64,000 nucleotides of DNA from Pseudomonas sp. 10S4 (GCF_034344865.1 NZ_CP133774.1:1922001-1986000); one strand, 5' to 3'; counted from the stretch's first letter, positions 26,938-38,923 are shown. Program-made: numbers and translations. Notes: a model not told the origin generated them from the letters alone.

Positions 26938-27525
26938 TCAGTTGCGGGAAGGGAACGAGCCTTGCAGCGCGATGCTGAAGTTCAGCACCAGAAACGGGTT
27001 CATGCTGTCCATCGGCAGGCCGGTGCCGGTGGGCGAAACGGAGCCGGAAACCGTGGTGGCCGCGCCTTTGAGCGCAACAGGCGAGGCACCCTGGGCATCG
27101 GAGTAGATGGTCGCCAGACCTGGCCCGCCACCCGAGGCGCCGAGGTAGGCATTGGTCGCGGTGGGAACGCTCGCCGGGTTGCTCGCCGGGTTGGCCAGTT
27201 GCAGAGTGGTGGTCGCCGTGATCCCTGTCAGGGTGTGGGTGTGGTTGGGCAGGTTGTTGAGGGTGGCGGTGATGCTCTCTGTGCCTGAGTTTTCACCCAT
27301 GACGCGCGTGGTCAGACCCGGGCCGGTGCCCTGGCAGATCGGCAGGCGACTTTGCAGGTTGGGCAGCCCGAACGTCTGGCTGCCGTTACCGCCATACACG
27401 GTCCCCAGTAGCGCATACAAGGCTTGATACTGCTGGATGTTCATGATCTGACCGTTACACAAGGCCCAACCGTTGGGCGCATAGTTAAAGCCAAACGTCA
27501 TGACGGTACCCATAAATACGTCCAT
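26938..27525 (-). CDS. Phage tail-collar domain protein (microcystin-dependent protein type)
   Basis: This 195-residue protein begins MDVFMGTVMTFGFNYAPNGW and carries the collar motif ALYALLGTVYGGNGSQTFGLPNLQSRLPI. The rest is a Thr/Ala/Asn-rich region ending in MNPFLVLNFSIALQG. The same domain occurs in phage tail fibres, but no other phage genes are near. In bacteria such genes are named MdpB-like and their role is obscure. Its place in a cluster with sulfotransferases, an M50-HlyD fusion and a giant adhesin suggests a secreted or surface structural part. The start is ATG 27525. Confidence 0.85.
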   Translation of the reverse strand: MDVFMGTVMTFGFNYAPNGWALCNGQIMNIQQYQALYALLGTVYGGNGSQTFGLPNLQSRLPICQGTGPGLTTRVMGENSGTESITATLNNLPNHTHTLTGITATTTLQLANPASNPASVPTATNAYLGASGGGPGLATIYSDAQGASPVALKGAATTVSGSVSPTGTGLPMDSMNPFLVLNFSIALQGSFPSRN

Positions 27526-27738
27526 ATATCCTCATCCTTCAGGTAAGTGGTCTGGCGGGCCCCGCGTCTATGCGTGGCCAGGTCACGCCAAGCCAGAGCG
27601 TAGACCCGGATCGGCGGCGCTGCCGGATGTCGTAATGAACAAAGCCAGCATCGACGGCTACCCTGTGGCTGGCCTAAAGTGACGGCATGTTTCAGGGGCC
27701 ACACCGTCGTGGTTTTTCCGGCACCGCAAGAGGAAGTA

Positions 27739-29310
27739 ATGGAGGCGCGTAGAGAAACGCCGGTTGGCGACACGCAAGATCCCCACGCAGCGCCAGGCGC
27801 CTGGATGGGCGCGCAACGATGGGTTCGTTGGGCCAGAGAATATTGGTTGCTGCCGATCATGGTATTGGCGGCGCTGGTGCGTTTCTACGACCTGACGGCC
27901 GCCGCGATCTGGGGAGACGAAGGCTCCAGCCTGTTGCTGAGCCAGCACTCGTTGAGCGAAATCTGGGCGCATGCCGCCCACGATGTACACCCACCGCTGT
28001 ACTTCATGCTGCTGCATGGCTGGATCGACTGGTTTGGCGACGGTATTTTTTCGATCCGCGCCCTGAGTGCATTGCCGGGGATCATCACGGTCGGCCTGGG
28101 CGTGTGGCTGGTGGATCTGCTCGCCACCCGGCGCGCCGCGTTGCTGGCCGGGATCCTGCTGGCGCTGTTGCCCACCGCGGTGCGTTACAGCCAGGAAGTG
28201 CGCATGTACTCCTGGCTCGGCCTTTTACTGATAGGCGCCACGATTGCGCTGGTGTACTGGGTCCGGCAACCCCGGCGTAATGGCTATCTCGTGGTGTACG
28301 CGCTGCTGATGGCGGCGGCGTTCTATACCCACTATTTCACTGCACTGTGCGTGATCAGTCACTGGTTGTGGCTGGCCGTGGTGCGGGTGCAGCCCGGTTA
28401 TCGCCTGCGGCATATCCAGCGTCCGGCCTGGTGGCTGGCGAACCTGGGGATTGTGTTGCTGTACTTGCCTTGGGTGCCCAACCTGATCGATCTGATTCAG
28501 CACATGGATGCGCTCAAGGCCAATGGCGATGTCGGCTGGGAAGATCCGGTCACGTTGAGTTCGTTACCGTCGATGATCTGGTCGCTGCTGACCCAGGACG
28601 ACGGCGGAACGTTGCCGCGCTGGCTGTTCATCACATTGCCGGTGGCGTTGCTGGCGATAATCGGCGTGGCGCTGGCGCGGGATCGCAGCGTATTTCGCGG
28701 CAGTATCCTGCTGGCGCTTTTCGGCGCGCTGCCGATCCTGCTGGTGTTCGCGGTGTCGTTCATCTCGCCGGTGTTCATTGAACGTTATTTGACCGCCTAC
28801 GCACTGGGCTTGCCGATGCTGGTGGCACTGGCGGTTGATCGTCTGTACGCACGGTTTCGAGTGCTGGCGCTGGCCATTCTGGTGCTGTTCATCGGGGTTG
28901 AACTGGTGGGGGTTAAGAACAACGCCACGGCCATTCCCGGCGAACAGTTCAGCGTCATGGTCGACTACGTCAATCAGCATTTCGTCCCCGGTGACCAAAT
29001 TGTCACTGGCGACATGCTCTGGTATCTCGTTTACGTCTACTACAACCGCACCGACGCCAAGCCGTTGCTGTACACGCCGCCCCAGGCCGATGGATCATCG
29101 AGCCGGCCAAATACCTATGGCTTCGGTACGTTGATGACCAGTGACGTCTATGTCGACAGTCTGGGTGATTTGCTTAAAAGCGGTGGGCGCGTCTGGCTGA
29201 TCGGCTTGGCGCAGATGCCGGACGAGTTCCCCGCATTGCCCGCCGGCTGGCAAAACCTGGGCGAGAAGCGTGTGGGAGATGTCCGGGCGAGGTTGTTTGT
29301 GCGGCCGTGA
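27739..29310 (+). CDS. GT-C type glycosyltransferase (GT39/ArnT-like membrane protein)
   Basis: This 523-residue polytopic protein has the GT-C layout. After the first helix (WLLPIMVLAALVRFY) comes the acidic loop AIWGDEGSSLLL and the motif HDVHPPLYFMLLHGW, then about ten more helices and a C-terminal periplasmic domain. Such enzymes move sugars from a lipid-phosphate donor onto proteins or lipids on the periplasmic side. The start ATG 27739 has AGAGGAAG upstream; the ORF track start at 27679 would add 20 residues without support. It lies upstream of the sulfotransferase and adhesin genes, so glycosylation of the adhesin is a fair guess but not shown. Confidence 0.82.
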   Translation: MEARRETPVGDTQDPHAAPGAWMGAQRWVRWAREYWLLPIMVLAALVRFYDLTAAAIWGDEGSSLLLSQHSLSEIWAHAAHDVHPPLYFMLLHGWIDWFGDGIFSIRALSALPGIITVGLGVWLVDLLATRRAALLAGILLALLPTAVRYSQEVRMYSWLGLLLIGATIALVYWVRQPRRNGYLVVYALLMAAAFYTHYFTALCVISHWLWLAVVRVQPGYRLRHIQRPAWWLANLGIVLLYLPWVPNLIDLIQHMDALKANGDVGWEDPVTLSSLPSMIWSLLTQDDGGTLPRWLFITLPVALLAIIGVALARDRSVFRGSILLALFGALPILLVFAVSFISPVFIERYLTAYALGLPMLVALAVDRLYARFRVLALAILVLFIGVELVGVKNNATAIPGEQFSVMVDYVNQHFVPGDQIVTGDMLWYLVYVYYNRTDAKPLLYTPPQADGSSSRPNTYGFGTLMTSDVYVDSLGDLLKSGGRVWLIGLAQMPDEFPALPAGWQNLGEKRVGDVRARLFVRP

Positions 29311-29437
29311 GGGCATCGTCAGGCCGACAATTGGCAGCTCAGGCCTGTCGGTCTGTGCTCACTACGCAATTCTCGGAATTTGCCTACAAGTTTGGCGGAC
29401 GCCAACTGATACTGCGAATCGAGCCAGCATTGAGCAA

Positions 29438-29584
29438 TTGCACCGAGCTGTCGCCGCGCTGGCGGACGATATGGACCGGCAGCCACAGAACATGCTCCGT
29501 GCATCTGTGGTGCGATTTTGTATCGGTGCCGCACTGGCACTGACATTCATCGTGGTCAGCATCTGGGTAATGCGCCTGCTCTAA
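29438..29584 (+). CDS. Possible small membrane protein
   Basis: The frame ends ALADDMDRQPQNMLRASVVRFC and then a hydrophobic helix (IGAALALTFIVVSIWVMRLL) before the stop at 29584. A charged segment followed by one membrane span looks protein-like. The start is unclear (TTG 29438 or ATG 29471), and there is no good ribosome binding site. A terminator hairpin follows at 29637. The remaining sequence in 29311-29756 shows nothing else I can name. Confidence 0.35.
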   Translation: MHRAVAALADDMDRQPQNMLRASVVRFCIGAALALTFIVVSIWVMRLL

Positions 29585-29636
29585 CTCCCAGACCGGCTAG
29601 CCGCCCTTGATCACTGCGCTTAAACGATTCACCCGA

Positions 29637-29663
29637 AGAGCAGTGATATTCACTACTCTTTTT
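29637..29663 (+). terminator. Rho-independent terminator before the sulfotransferase gene
   Basis: AGAGCAGTGA-TAT-TCACTACTCT with one internal C-A mismatch is followed by TTTTT. It should end the glycosyltransferase transcript, so the sulfotransferase-adhesin unit downstream probably has its own promoter. Confidence 0.65.
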
Positions 29664-29756
29664 CATCGATTCAGCTCCAATTTGATATCAAAAGCCCACT
29701 AGTGGAAACCCCATCCATAGACTACGCTTTGTCCTACAAATGGACTTACGACTACG

Positions 29757-30602
29757 GTGAAGGGATTGCAGCAGTTCCACTTTATCTCCGGCTTGCCGCG
29801 TTCAGGCTCCACCCTGCTTTCTGCGATTCTTTTGCAGAATCCGCGTTTTCACGCCGGTATGACCAGCCCGGTCGGTTCTCTCTTCAGCAGCGTCCTTGAT
29901 CAATGCAGCGCCGGCAGCGAGTTTGGTGCGGTGATCGATACCGGCCTGCGTCGCCGTCTGCTTCGCGGATTGTTCGACTCTTTCTACGCCGACAAGGCCG
30001 ACAAACCAGTGGTGTTCGACACCAATCGGTTGTGGAGCTCGCGGCTGCCGGCCATCAACGACCTGTTTCCCAAAGCCAAGGTGATTGCCTGTGTGCGCAA
30101 TGTCGCCTGGGTGATGGACAGTCTCGAACGCCTCTACCGCGCCAATCCTTATGAAAACACCAAGCTGTTTGTCGACGCGGCTGAGCGCAACACCGTTTAT
30201 AGCCGTTGCGAAACCCTCGCTCAGCGCAATCGCCTGGTGGGTTTTGCCTGGGCGGCGCTCAAGGAAGCGTATTACGGCGAACAGGCCGAGTCGTTGTTGA
30301 TCGTCGATTACGACCTGCTGACCCAGGCCCCGGAGCGGGTGCTGCGGCTGGTTTACGACTTCATCGAAGAGCCGTGGTTCGAGCACGATTTCAACAACCT
30401 GGCATATGACGCGCCGGAATTCGATCAAGGCCTTGGGATCGCGGGCCTGCACAAGGTCAAACCCAAGGTTGAACTGCAAACCAGGCGCACCATTCTGCCG
30501 CCGGACTTGTTCAAGCAATACGCGGAGTTGTCCTTTTGGCTCGATGGTTCAGCCAGCGCCGCCAATGTCATTCGTATGAAAGCCGACGCCGCGATCAGTT
30601 AA
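29757..30602 (+). CDS. Sulfotransferase-family protein (first of two)
   Basis: This 281-residue protein starts at GTG 29757 (MKGLQQFHFISGLPRSGSTLLSAIL). The loop GLPRSGSTLL is the PAPS 5'-phosphosulfate binding site of sulfotransferases. A 3'-phosphate-binding segment is visible at AKVIACVRNVAWVMDSLERL. No signal or membrane segment is present, so it acts in the cytoplasm. It ends 42 bases before the giant adhesin gene and probably shares its transcript, so the adhesin or another locus product may be sulfated before export. The substrate is inferred from position only. Confidence 0.82.
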   Translation: MKGLQQFHFISGLPRSGSTLLSAILLQNPRFHAGMTSPVGSLFSSVLDQCSAGSEFGAVIDTGLRRRLLRGLFDSFYADKADKPVVFDTNRLWSSRLPAINDLFPKAKVIACVRNVAWVMDSLERLYRANPYENTKLFVDAAERNTVYSRCETLAQRNRLVGFAWAALKEAYYGEQAESLLIVDYDLLTQAPERVLRLVYDFIEEPWFEHDFNNLAYDAPEFDQGLGIAGLHKVKPKVELQTRRTILPPDLFKQYAELSFWLDGSASAANVIRMKADAAIS

Positions 30603-30644
30603 TCGCGGCGTTCTCATTGATGCCTCAAGAAAGTTCGAGTTCGG

Positions 30645-33600
30645 GTGAGCAGCATGTGGTTGAGCAAAGGCAAGTCGCGGATTACCGAAGGCGCAAGGGC
30701 ACTGGCCGCGCCCATGATCATGTCCCTGGAGCCGCGCATGCTGTTCGACGGCGCGGTGGCGGCCACGGTGGCCGATGCCGCCCAGCCTGAAAGCCATCCG
30801 ACTGCCGATGCCGCCAAGGCACCGAACGCCGATCACCCGGTGGCCAGCAAGGACACTCACGGTCAGGCCGATGCAACGCCAGCCGCCGCGACACCGGTCG
30901 CGGTACCTGGGCAGAGCGTGGTGTTCGTCGATTCGCGGGTCAAAGACGCAGACAGCCTGCTCAAAGGTGTCGCGCCCGGCACCCAAGTGGTGCAACTCGA
31001 TGGCAGCAAGGACGGCTTGCAGCAAATCGCCGACTACCTCGGTAGCCACCAGGGTGTCAGCACGGTGGAAATCATTGCCCACGGCAACGCCGGGGATCTG
31101 TGGCTGGGCAGCACCTATCTGTCCGCCGATAACGTCGGCGCGCGCAGCGCGGTGCTGGGGCAAATCGGCAAGGACATGAACGTCGGCGGCGACATCCTGA
31201 TCTACGCCTGCTACACCGCCGAGGGTGATCGCGGCGTGAGTTTTGTCGACTCGATTGCCAACATGACCGGCCGCGATGTCGCCGCGTCCAGCAACCGCAC
31301 CGGTGTGGGCGGCGACTGGAACCTGGAAATCGCGACCGGCACCATCGACAGCGTCAACGTGCTCTCGGCTCAATCCATGAGTGCGTACCAATGGGGCCTG
31401 GCCACCTGGACCGCAACCAACAACCTCGACAGCGGCACCAACTCCCTGCGCGCCGAACTGGCCTTGGCGCAGAACGGCGACATCGTGACGTTCAGTGGCA
31501 GCATGATCGTTAACCTGAACACCGAATTGCTGGTCAACAAGAACATCACCATCGACGGTGATTTGAACAACGATGGCGTGGCCGACGTGACCCTGAGCGG
31601 TCAATACAAGACCCGCGTCATTGAAGTCGCGTCCGGCAGCACGGTACTGCTCGACGGCTTGACCATCACCAAAGGCCTGGCCGCCGGCAATGGCGCTAAT
31701 AGTGGTTTCACCGCCAGTGATGCCTTGGGCGGCGGGATTTTGAATGCCGGTAACCTGACCCTGAAAAACGTCACAGTGAGCGCCAACGCGGCGTCCGGCG
31801 GCGGCGGCGGGGTGCGCGTGACGCCGATTTATGGCGGCGGCAGCGGTGGCGGCGGCGGCGGGGTTGGCGGCTCGGGCGGCGGTGCCGGCGGCAACACCAC
31901 GGCGCAGGGCCGGCCAACGTATTTCGGGACCGCAGGTGGTTCCGGCGTGGGCGGCATCGGCGGCAGTTATGACTCGATCCATCTCGGCGGCCGTGGCGGT
32001 GCCCTCAACGGTACCGGCGGTGCCGGCGGTACTTCCGGCACGTCGGGCTACAGCGTTGGCGGCCATGGTGGTTCGGCCACCAACGGCACCATTACGGTCG
32101 GCGGCGGCGGTGGCGGCTCCGGTTGGGACAAGGTCGGCGGTATCGGCGGCTCGGCAGCGGGCGGCGTCTATAACTCTGGCACCTTGACCGTGATCGGCAC
32201 CTCGCACATCACTGGCAACATCGCGGCCGGTGGCGGCGGCGGTGGTGGCGGCGGGCTGGCGGGTGATGGCGGCAGCGCTGATCCCGGTGGCGCCGCAGGC
32301 CAGGGCATCGGCGGGATCTGGAACAAAGGCACGCTGATCATGACGGCGGCCAACTTCGCAGCCCTGAGCGGCAACGTCGGTGGCAGCGGCTCCGGCGGAG
32401 GTGCGTCGGGGGGCGGCGCCAGCGGCAGCAGCCCGACAGCGGCGACCAACCTGCGCAACGACGGCACCCTCGTCAACAATTACATCGAGCCGCCCACCGC
32501 GACCATCGTAGTGGCCGCACCGACGTTAAGCATCGGCGCAACTTCGCTGGTGACCATCACCTTCAGCACTGCCGTGACCGGTTTCACCAACGCCGACCTG
32601 ACCATTCCCAACGGCACCCTGAGCGCGGTGAGCAGCGGCGATGGCGGCGTGACCTGGACCGCGACCTTCACGCCGAACGCGTCGATCACGGACACCACCA
32701 ACGTCATCACCCTGGACAACACCGGGGTGCAAAGCGTCACCGGCAGTGTCGTGGGCGTCGGCACCAGCGATTCCAACAATTACATTGTCGACACCGTGCG
32801 GCCCACCGCGACCATCGTGGTCGCTGACAATTCGCTGATCGTTGGCGAAACCTCGTTGGTGACCATCACCTTCAGCGAAGCGGTCACCGGGTTCACCAAT
32901 GCCGACCTGACCATTGCCAACGGCACGTTGGGCGCGGTGAGCAGCGGTGACGGCGGCATCACCTGGACGGCCACCTTCACGCCAACCGCCAGCATCACCG
33001 ACACCACTAACGTCATCACCCTGGACAACACCGGGGTCAGCGACACGGCAGGCAACGCCGGTGCTGGCACCACCACCTCGAACAACTACGCAATCGACAC
33101 CGTCCGGCCGAGCGCGACTATCGTGGTCGCCGACACGGCACTGGCCATCGGTGAAACCTCGCTGGTGACCATCACCTTCAGCGAAGCAGTGACCGGTTTC
33201 AGCACCGCCGACCTGACTGTGGCCAACGGCAGCATCAGCGGACTGAGCACCAGCGACGGCGGTATCACCTGGACCGGCACGCTGACGCCGACCAACTCGA
33301 TTACCGACACCACCAACGTCGTGACCCTGGATAACACCGGGGTCAGCGATCTGTCGGGCAACGCCGGCACGGGTACCACCAACTCCAACAACTACGGGGT
33401 CGATACCGCCCGGCCAACGGCAAGCATCGTGGTCGCCAACACCAGCCTGTCCATCGGCCAGACGTCGCTGGTGACCATCACCTTCAGTGAGGCGGTCAGC
33501 GGTTTCACCAACGCGGATTTGACCATCGCCAACGGCACGTTGGGCGCGGTGAGCAGCGGCGACGGCGGCATCACCTGGACGGCCACCTTCACGCCAACCG

Positions 33601-36600
33601 CCAGCATCACTGACGCGACCAACCTGATCACCCTGGATAACACCGGCGTCGCCGATCTGTCGGGCAACGCCGGCTCGGGCTCCACCAACTCCAACAATTA
33701 CGCGATCGATACCGTTCGACCAACGGCGACCGTCGTGGTCGCGAATACGGCCCTGGCCATCGGCCAGACGTCGCTGGTGACTATCACCTTCTCTGAGGCG
33801 GTCACCGGTTTCACCAATGCCGACCTGACCATCGCCAACGGCTCGTTGAGTGCCGTCAGCAGCAGCGACGGCGGCGTCACCTGGACGGCGACGTTTTCGC
33901 CGTCCGCCAGCATTACTGATGCGACCAACCTGATCACCCTGGACAACACCGGGGTCACCGACACGGCGGGCAACGCCGGCACAGGCGCCACCAATTCAAA
34001 CAACTACACGATCGACACCCAGCGCCCGACCGCGACCATTGTGCTCGCCGACAGCAACCTGAGTGCCGGTGAAACCTCGCTGGTGACCATCACCTTCAGT
34101 GAGGCGGTCAGCGGTTTTACCAACGCCGACCTGACCATCGCCAACGGTACGTTGAGCTCGGTTAGCAGCAGCGATGGCGGCGTCACCTGGACCGCGCGTT
34201 CACGCCGACAGCGAGCGTCAACGATGCGACCAACGTCATCACCCTGGCCAATACCGGCGTGGCTGATCTGGCGGGCAATGCCGGCAGCGGCACCACCAAC
34301 TCTGGCAACTACATCGTCGACACCGTGCGTCCGAGCGCAACCATCGTTGTGGCCGACAACGCACTGAATATCGGTGAAACGTCGCTGGTGACCATCACCT
34401 TCGGCCAGGCCGTGACCGGTTTTACCAACGCTGACCTGACCGTCGCCAACGGCACGCTCACGGCGGTGAGCAGCAGCGACGGCGGCATTACCTGGACGGC
34501 GACGTTCACACCGACCGCCAGCATTACCGACGCGACCAACCTGATCACCCTGGACAATACCGGCGTACAGGCAGTTTCTTCCGGCAACGTCGGCACGGGC
34601 ACCAGCAATTCGAACAACTACGCCATCGACACCGTGCGGCCGACGGTCAGCATCGTGGTGGCGGACAATGCGCTGAAAATCGGCGACACCTCCCTGGTCA
34701 CGATCACCTTCAGTGAAGCAGTTACGGGGTTCACCAACGCCGACCTGACCATCGCCAACGGCACGTTGACGGCGGTGAGCAGCAGCGACGGTGGCGTCAC
34801 CTGGACGGCGACCTTCACGCCAAGCGCCAGTACCAATGACGCAACCAACCTGATCACCCTCGACAACACAGGGGTCAGCGACCTGGCGGGCAACAGCGGT
34901 AGCGGCAGCACCGATTCCAACAACTTTGTCATCGATACGGTTCGGCCTACCGCGACCATCGTCCTGGCAGACCCGATCCTGAGCGCTGGCGAAACCTCGC
35001 TGGTGACCATTACCTTCAGCGAGGCGGTGACCGGTTTCACCAACGCCGACCTGACCATCGCCAACGGCACGTTGAGTGCGGTGAGCAGCAGCGACGGCGG
35101 CATCACCTGGACCGGGACGTTCACCCCAACCGTTGGCGTGCATGACGTGACCAACGTCATCACCCTGGCCAACGCTGGCGTGGCCGACCTTGCTGGCAAC
35201 GCGGGCAGTGGCACCACCAACTCGGCCAATTACACGATCGACACCGTGCTGCCGACGGCCACTATTGTGGTGGCCGATAACGCGCTGAACATCGGCGAAA
35301 CTTCGCTGGTGACCATTACTTTTTCCGAGGCGGTGACCGGTTTCAGCAACGCCGACCTGACGATTGCCAACGGTACGCTCACGGCGGTAACCAGCAGCGA
35401 CGGCGGGATCACCTGGACGGCGACATTCACCCCGACCAACGCCATTACCGACGCGACCAACCTGATCACCCTGGACAACAGCGGCGTGCAAAACGCTTCG
35501 GGCAACGCCGGCACTGGCACCACCGATTCGAACAACTTTGCCATCGACACCCAGCGTCCTACCGCATCCATCGTGGTCGCCAATGCGGCGCTGGGCTTGG
35601 GTCAGACCAGCCTGGTGACCATCACCTTCAGCGAAGCGGTCAGCGGTTTCACCAACGCCGACCTGCTGATCGATAACGCGACCCTGAGTAACGTCAGCAG
35701 CAGCGACGGTGGCATTACCTGGACCGCGACATTGACGCCATTGGCCGGCATTACCGACACCAGCAACATCGTTCGGCTGGACAACACCGGCGTACAGGAT
35801 CTGGCCGGCAACGCTGGCGCGGGCACCACTGATTCCAACAACTACGCGATCGACAGCCAGCGTCCGACGGCTACCATCGTGGTCGCCGACAGCACGCTCA
35901 GCGCGGGTGAAACCTCGCTGGTGACCATCACCTTCAGTGAGGCGGTCAGCGGTTTCGACAACAGCGATTTGAGTGTCCCCAACGGCACGTTAAGTGCGGT
36001 GAGCAGCAGCGACGGTGGCATCACCTGGACCGCGACCTTCACCCCGACCGTCGGCGTCAAGGACACCACCAACCTGATCAGCCTGAACAACAGCGGGGTC
36101 GCCGACCTCGCCGGCAACGCGGGCACCGGCGTCACCAACTCGGCCAACTTCACCATCGATACCGTGCTGCCAACGGCTACGATTGTGGTGGCCGACACTG
36201 CACTGAATATCGGCGAAACGTCCCTGGTGACCGTTACCTTCTCTGAAGCGGTGACCGGTTTCACTAACGCCGACCTGACCATTGCCAACGGCACATTGAG
36301 CGCCGTCACCAGCAGCGACGGCGGCATAACCTGGACGGCGACGTTCACCCCGAACAACGCCATCACCGACACCAGCAACCTGATCACTCTGGATAACAGC
36401 GGCGTACAAAACGCTTCGGGCAACGCCGGCGCAGGCACCACTGATTCGAACAACTACGCCATCGACACCCAGCGTCCTACCGCGTCCATCGTGGTCGCCA
36501 ATGCGGTACTGGGCTTGGGTCAGACCAGCCTGGTGACCATCACCTTCAGCGAAGCGGTCAGCGGTTTCACCAACGCCGACCTGCTGATCGATAACGCGAC

Positions 36601-38883
36601 CCTGAGTAACGTCAGCAGCAGCGACGGTGGCATTACCTGGACCGCGACATTGACGCCATTGGCCGGCATTACCGACACCAGCAACATCGTTCGGCTGGAC
36701 AACACCGGCGTTCAGGACCTGGCCGGCAACGCTGGCGCAGGCACCACTGATTCCAACAATTACGCCATCGACAGCCAGCGTCCGACCGCGACCATCGTGT
36801 TGAGCGATACCACCCTGAAGCCGGGCGAAACCTCGTTGGTGACCATCACTTTCAGCGAGGCCGTCAGCGGTTTCGACAACAGCGATCTGAGTGTCCCCAA
36901 CGGCACGTTAAGTGCGGTGAGCAGCAGCGACGGCGGCATCACCTGGACCGCGACTTTCACCCCGACCGTGGGCGTGACCGATGCGACTAACCTCATCACG
37001 CTGAACAACACGGGTGTCACCGACCTTGCCGGCAATGCCGGTGCGGGCACCACCGACTCCGCCAACTATGTGGTCGAGACCCAAATCCCGACCTCGACCA
37101 TCGTGATCACCGACACCGCCCTCAAGGCCGGCGAAACGTCAGGGGTGACCATCACTTTCAGCGAAGCGGTAAGCGGCTTCACCAACGCCGACCTGACCGT
37201 GGCCAATGGCACCTTGAGTAATGTGTCGTCGAGTGACGGCGGAATTACCTGGACGGCGACCTTTACGCCAACCGTCAACGTGACGGACACCACCAACCTG
37301 ATCAGCCTCGACAACAGCGGCGTGACCAACGCCTCGGGCAACAGCGGCGTGGGCGTGACCGACTCCAACAACTACGCCATCGACACCGCGCGGCCGACCT
37401 CGACCATTGTCGTGGCGGATTCTCGCCTGGGTATCGGTGCAACCACCACGGTCACCATCACCTTCACTGAAGCGGTTTCGGGTTTCGACCTGTCGGACCT
37501 CAGCGTCGCTAACGGCAACCTGTCCAACCTGCTCAGCAGTGACGGCGGCAAAACCTGGACCGCCACGCTGACCCCGACGGCCAACATCAACGACACCACT
37601 AACCTGATCCTGCTCGACAACAGCAACGTGACGGACGCTGCGGGCAATGCTGGCGCTGGGATCGCGATCTCTAACAACTACGCGCTCGATGCCACCCGGC
37701 CGACGGCGACAATTGTGGTCGCCAACCCGAACCTGGGCATCGGCCAGACCACGCTGGTGACGTTCACCTTCAGCGAGGCGGTGAACAATTTCGACCTGTC
37801 GGACCTCAGCGTGACCAACGGCGAGCTGACCAACCTGGCCAGCGGCGACGGTGGCAAGACCTGGACCGCCACCTTCACACCGACGGCGAACATCACCGAC
37901 CCGAGCAATTTCATTGCGCTGGACACCAGCAACGTCGCCGACCTGTCCGGCAATACCGGCACCGGCGTGGCAGTGTCCAACAACTACGTGATCGACGGCG
38001 AGCGGCCGACCGCCACGGTGGTGGTGGCTAACCCGAACCTGGGCGTTGGCCAGACTTCGCTGGTGACATTTGCCTTCAATGAAGTGGTGAGGGTTTCGAC
38101 CTCTCCGACATCAATGTGGCCAACGGCACCTTGTCCAATCTGGCGAGCAACGACGGCGGTAAAACCTGGACCGCGACGCTGACGCCGACCAGCAACCTAA
38201 GCAATGGCAGCAACGCGATCAGCTTGAACATGGCGGGCGTCAGTGACGGTTCGGGCAACGCCGGCAGCGGTACCAGCCAGTCGAACAACTTTGCAATCAA
38301 CACCGTACCGGTCGTCGTTCCACCGACATCCATCGTTGTCGACGTACCGGCCGATCCGCAGTTCCGCGTCACTGAACCGGTCACAGTGTCCGATCAACCG
38401 AACCTGCCGCTGCAACCGATCATTTTCGCTGCACCTACAGGTGACCTTGGCTCGCCACTGACCTTTGCCCCGTTGTTCGAAGACCGGATCATCGGCAACG
38501 GCATCCGGCCACTGGGCGAAATTTTCATGAGTCGTGGGGCGCTGGCGCCAAGCTACATCGCGCAGGTGTTTAGCAGCAGCGACAGTGGTGGCGATGGTTC
38601 GGGGCACGGTTTCCTTGGTTTTGGCGGCGGCGATGGCGGGGTGTTCAGCACCAGTACGTTGTCGAGTCTGTTCAATCAGGACACCAGTACCGAGCGCGAT
38701 TCGCTGAATAGCTTCGGCAATCATTCGATCCGCGGCGGGGATGTTTCCCAAGGGCTGCGCGGCGTGTTTGGCGCGCCGAGTCTGGCCCAGCAACTGCTAC
38801 AGCTCAAAGACACTGAACAACGTCAGGTCGACAGCCTGGCGGCGGCATTCAAACAGGTCGGCATCAGCGAAATGCAGGCCTGA
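30645..38883 (+). CDS. Giant LEPR-x-LF / DUF4347 surface protein with 19 Ig-like repeats, with two 1-base deletions
   Basis: The intended product is about 2,746 residues from GTG 30645 (ATG 30654 is an alternative). Residues 28-37, LEPRMLFDGA, are an N-terminal motif typical of DUF4347 giants. DUF4347 spans about 91-255 (VVFVDSRVKDADSLLKG, IIAHGNAGDLWLG, DILIYACYTAEG). A beta-helix and very Gly-rich part spans about 265-600, then 19 Ig-like units of 102 residues (SLVTITFSEAVTGFTNADLT), and a C-terminal region ending QVGISEMQA. I see no RTX repeats, no LapA retention module and no classical signal. The frame is lost at about 34196 (WTA-TFTP expected) and 38091 (VVSGFDLS expected); each needs one added base. 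It is probably the cargo of the M50-HlyD system, acting in adhesion. Confidence 0.85.
32474..38288 (+). repeat. Nineteen tandem 306-bp repeats (102-aa Ig-like units)
   Basis: Unit borders fall near 32780, 33086, 33392, 33698, 34004, 34309, 34618 and then every 306 bases to 38288. Exceptions to the 306-bp length are one unit of 309 bp, and units 6 and 19, each one base short because of a probable deletion. Units 10-12 (35230-36147) are nearly identical to units 13-15 (36148-37065), which is a recent 918-bp duplication. Confidence 0.92.
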
Positions 38884-38923
38884 AAAAATTTAATTCTGTG
38901 TGGCACCCAGGGGCAAACCAAGG

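Noticed and set aside
26938..27525. Prophage remnant, from the tail-collar protein
   Set aside because: No capsid, terminase, tail, integrase or lysis genes nearby; similar genes occur outside phages.
32480..38384. Series of minus-strand ORFs of about 101 codons and one of 495 codons
   Set aside because: They are antisense shadows of the 306-bp repeats of the giant adhesin.
30645..38883. A second LapA-type type I secreted adhesin
   Set aside because: It lacks the retention module, LapG-type site and RTX repeats; its LEPR/DUF4347 N-terminus belongs to another class.
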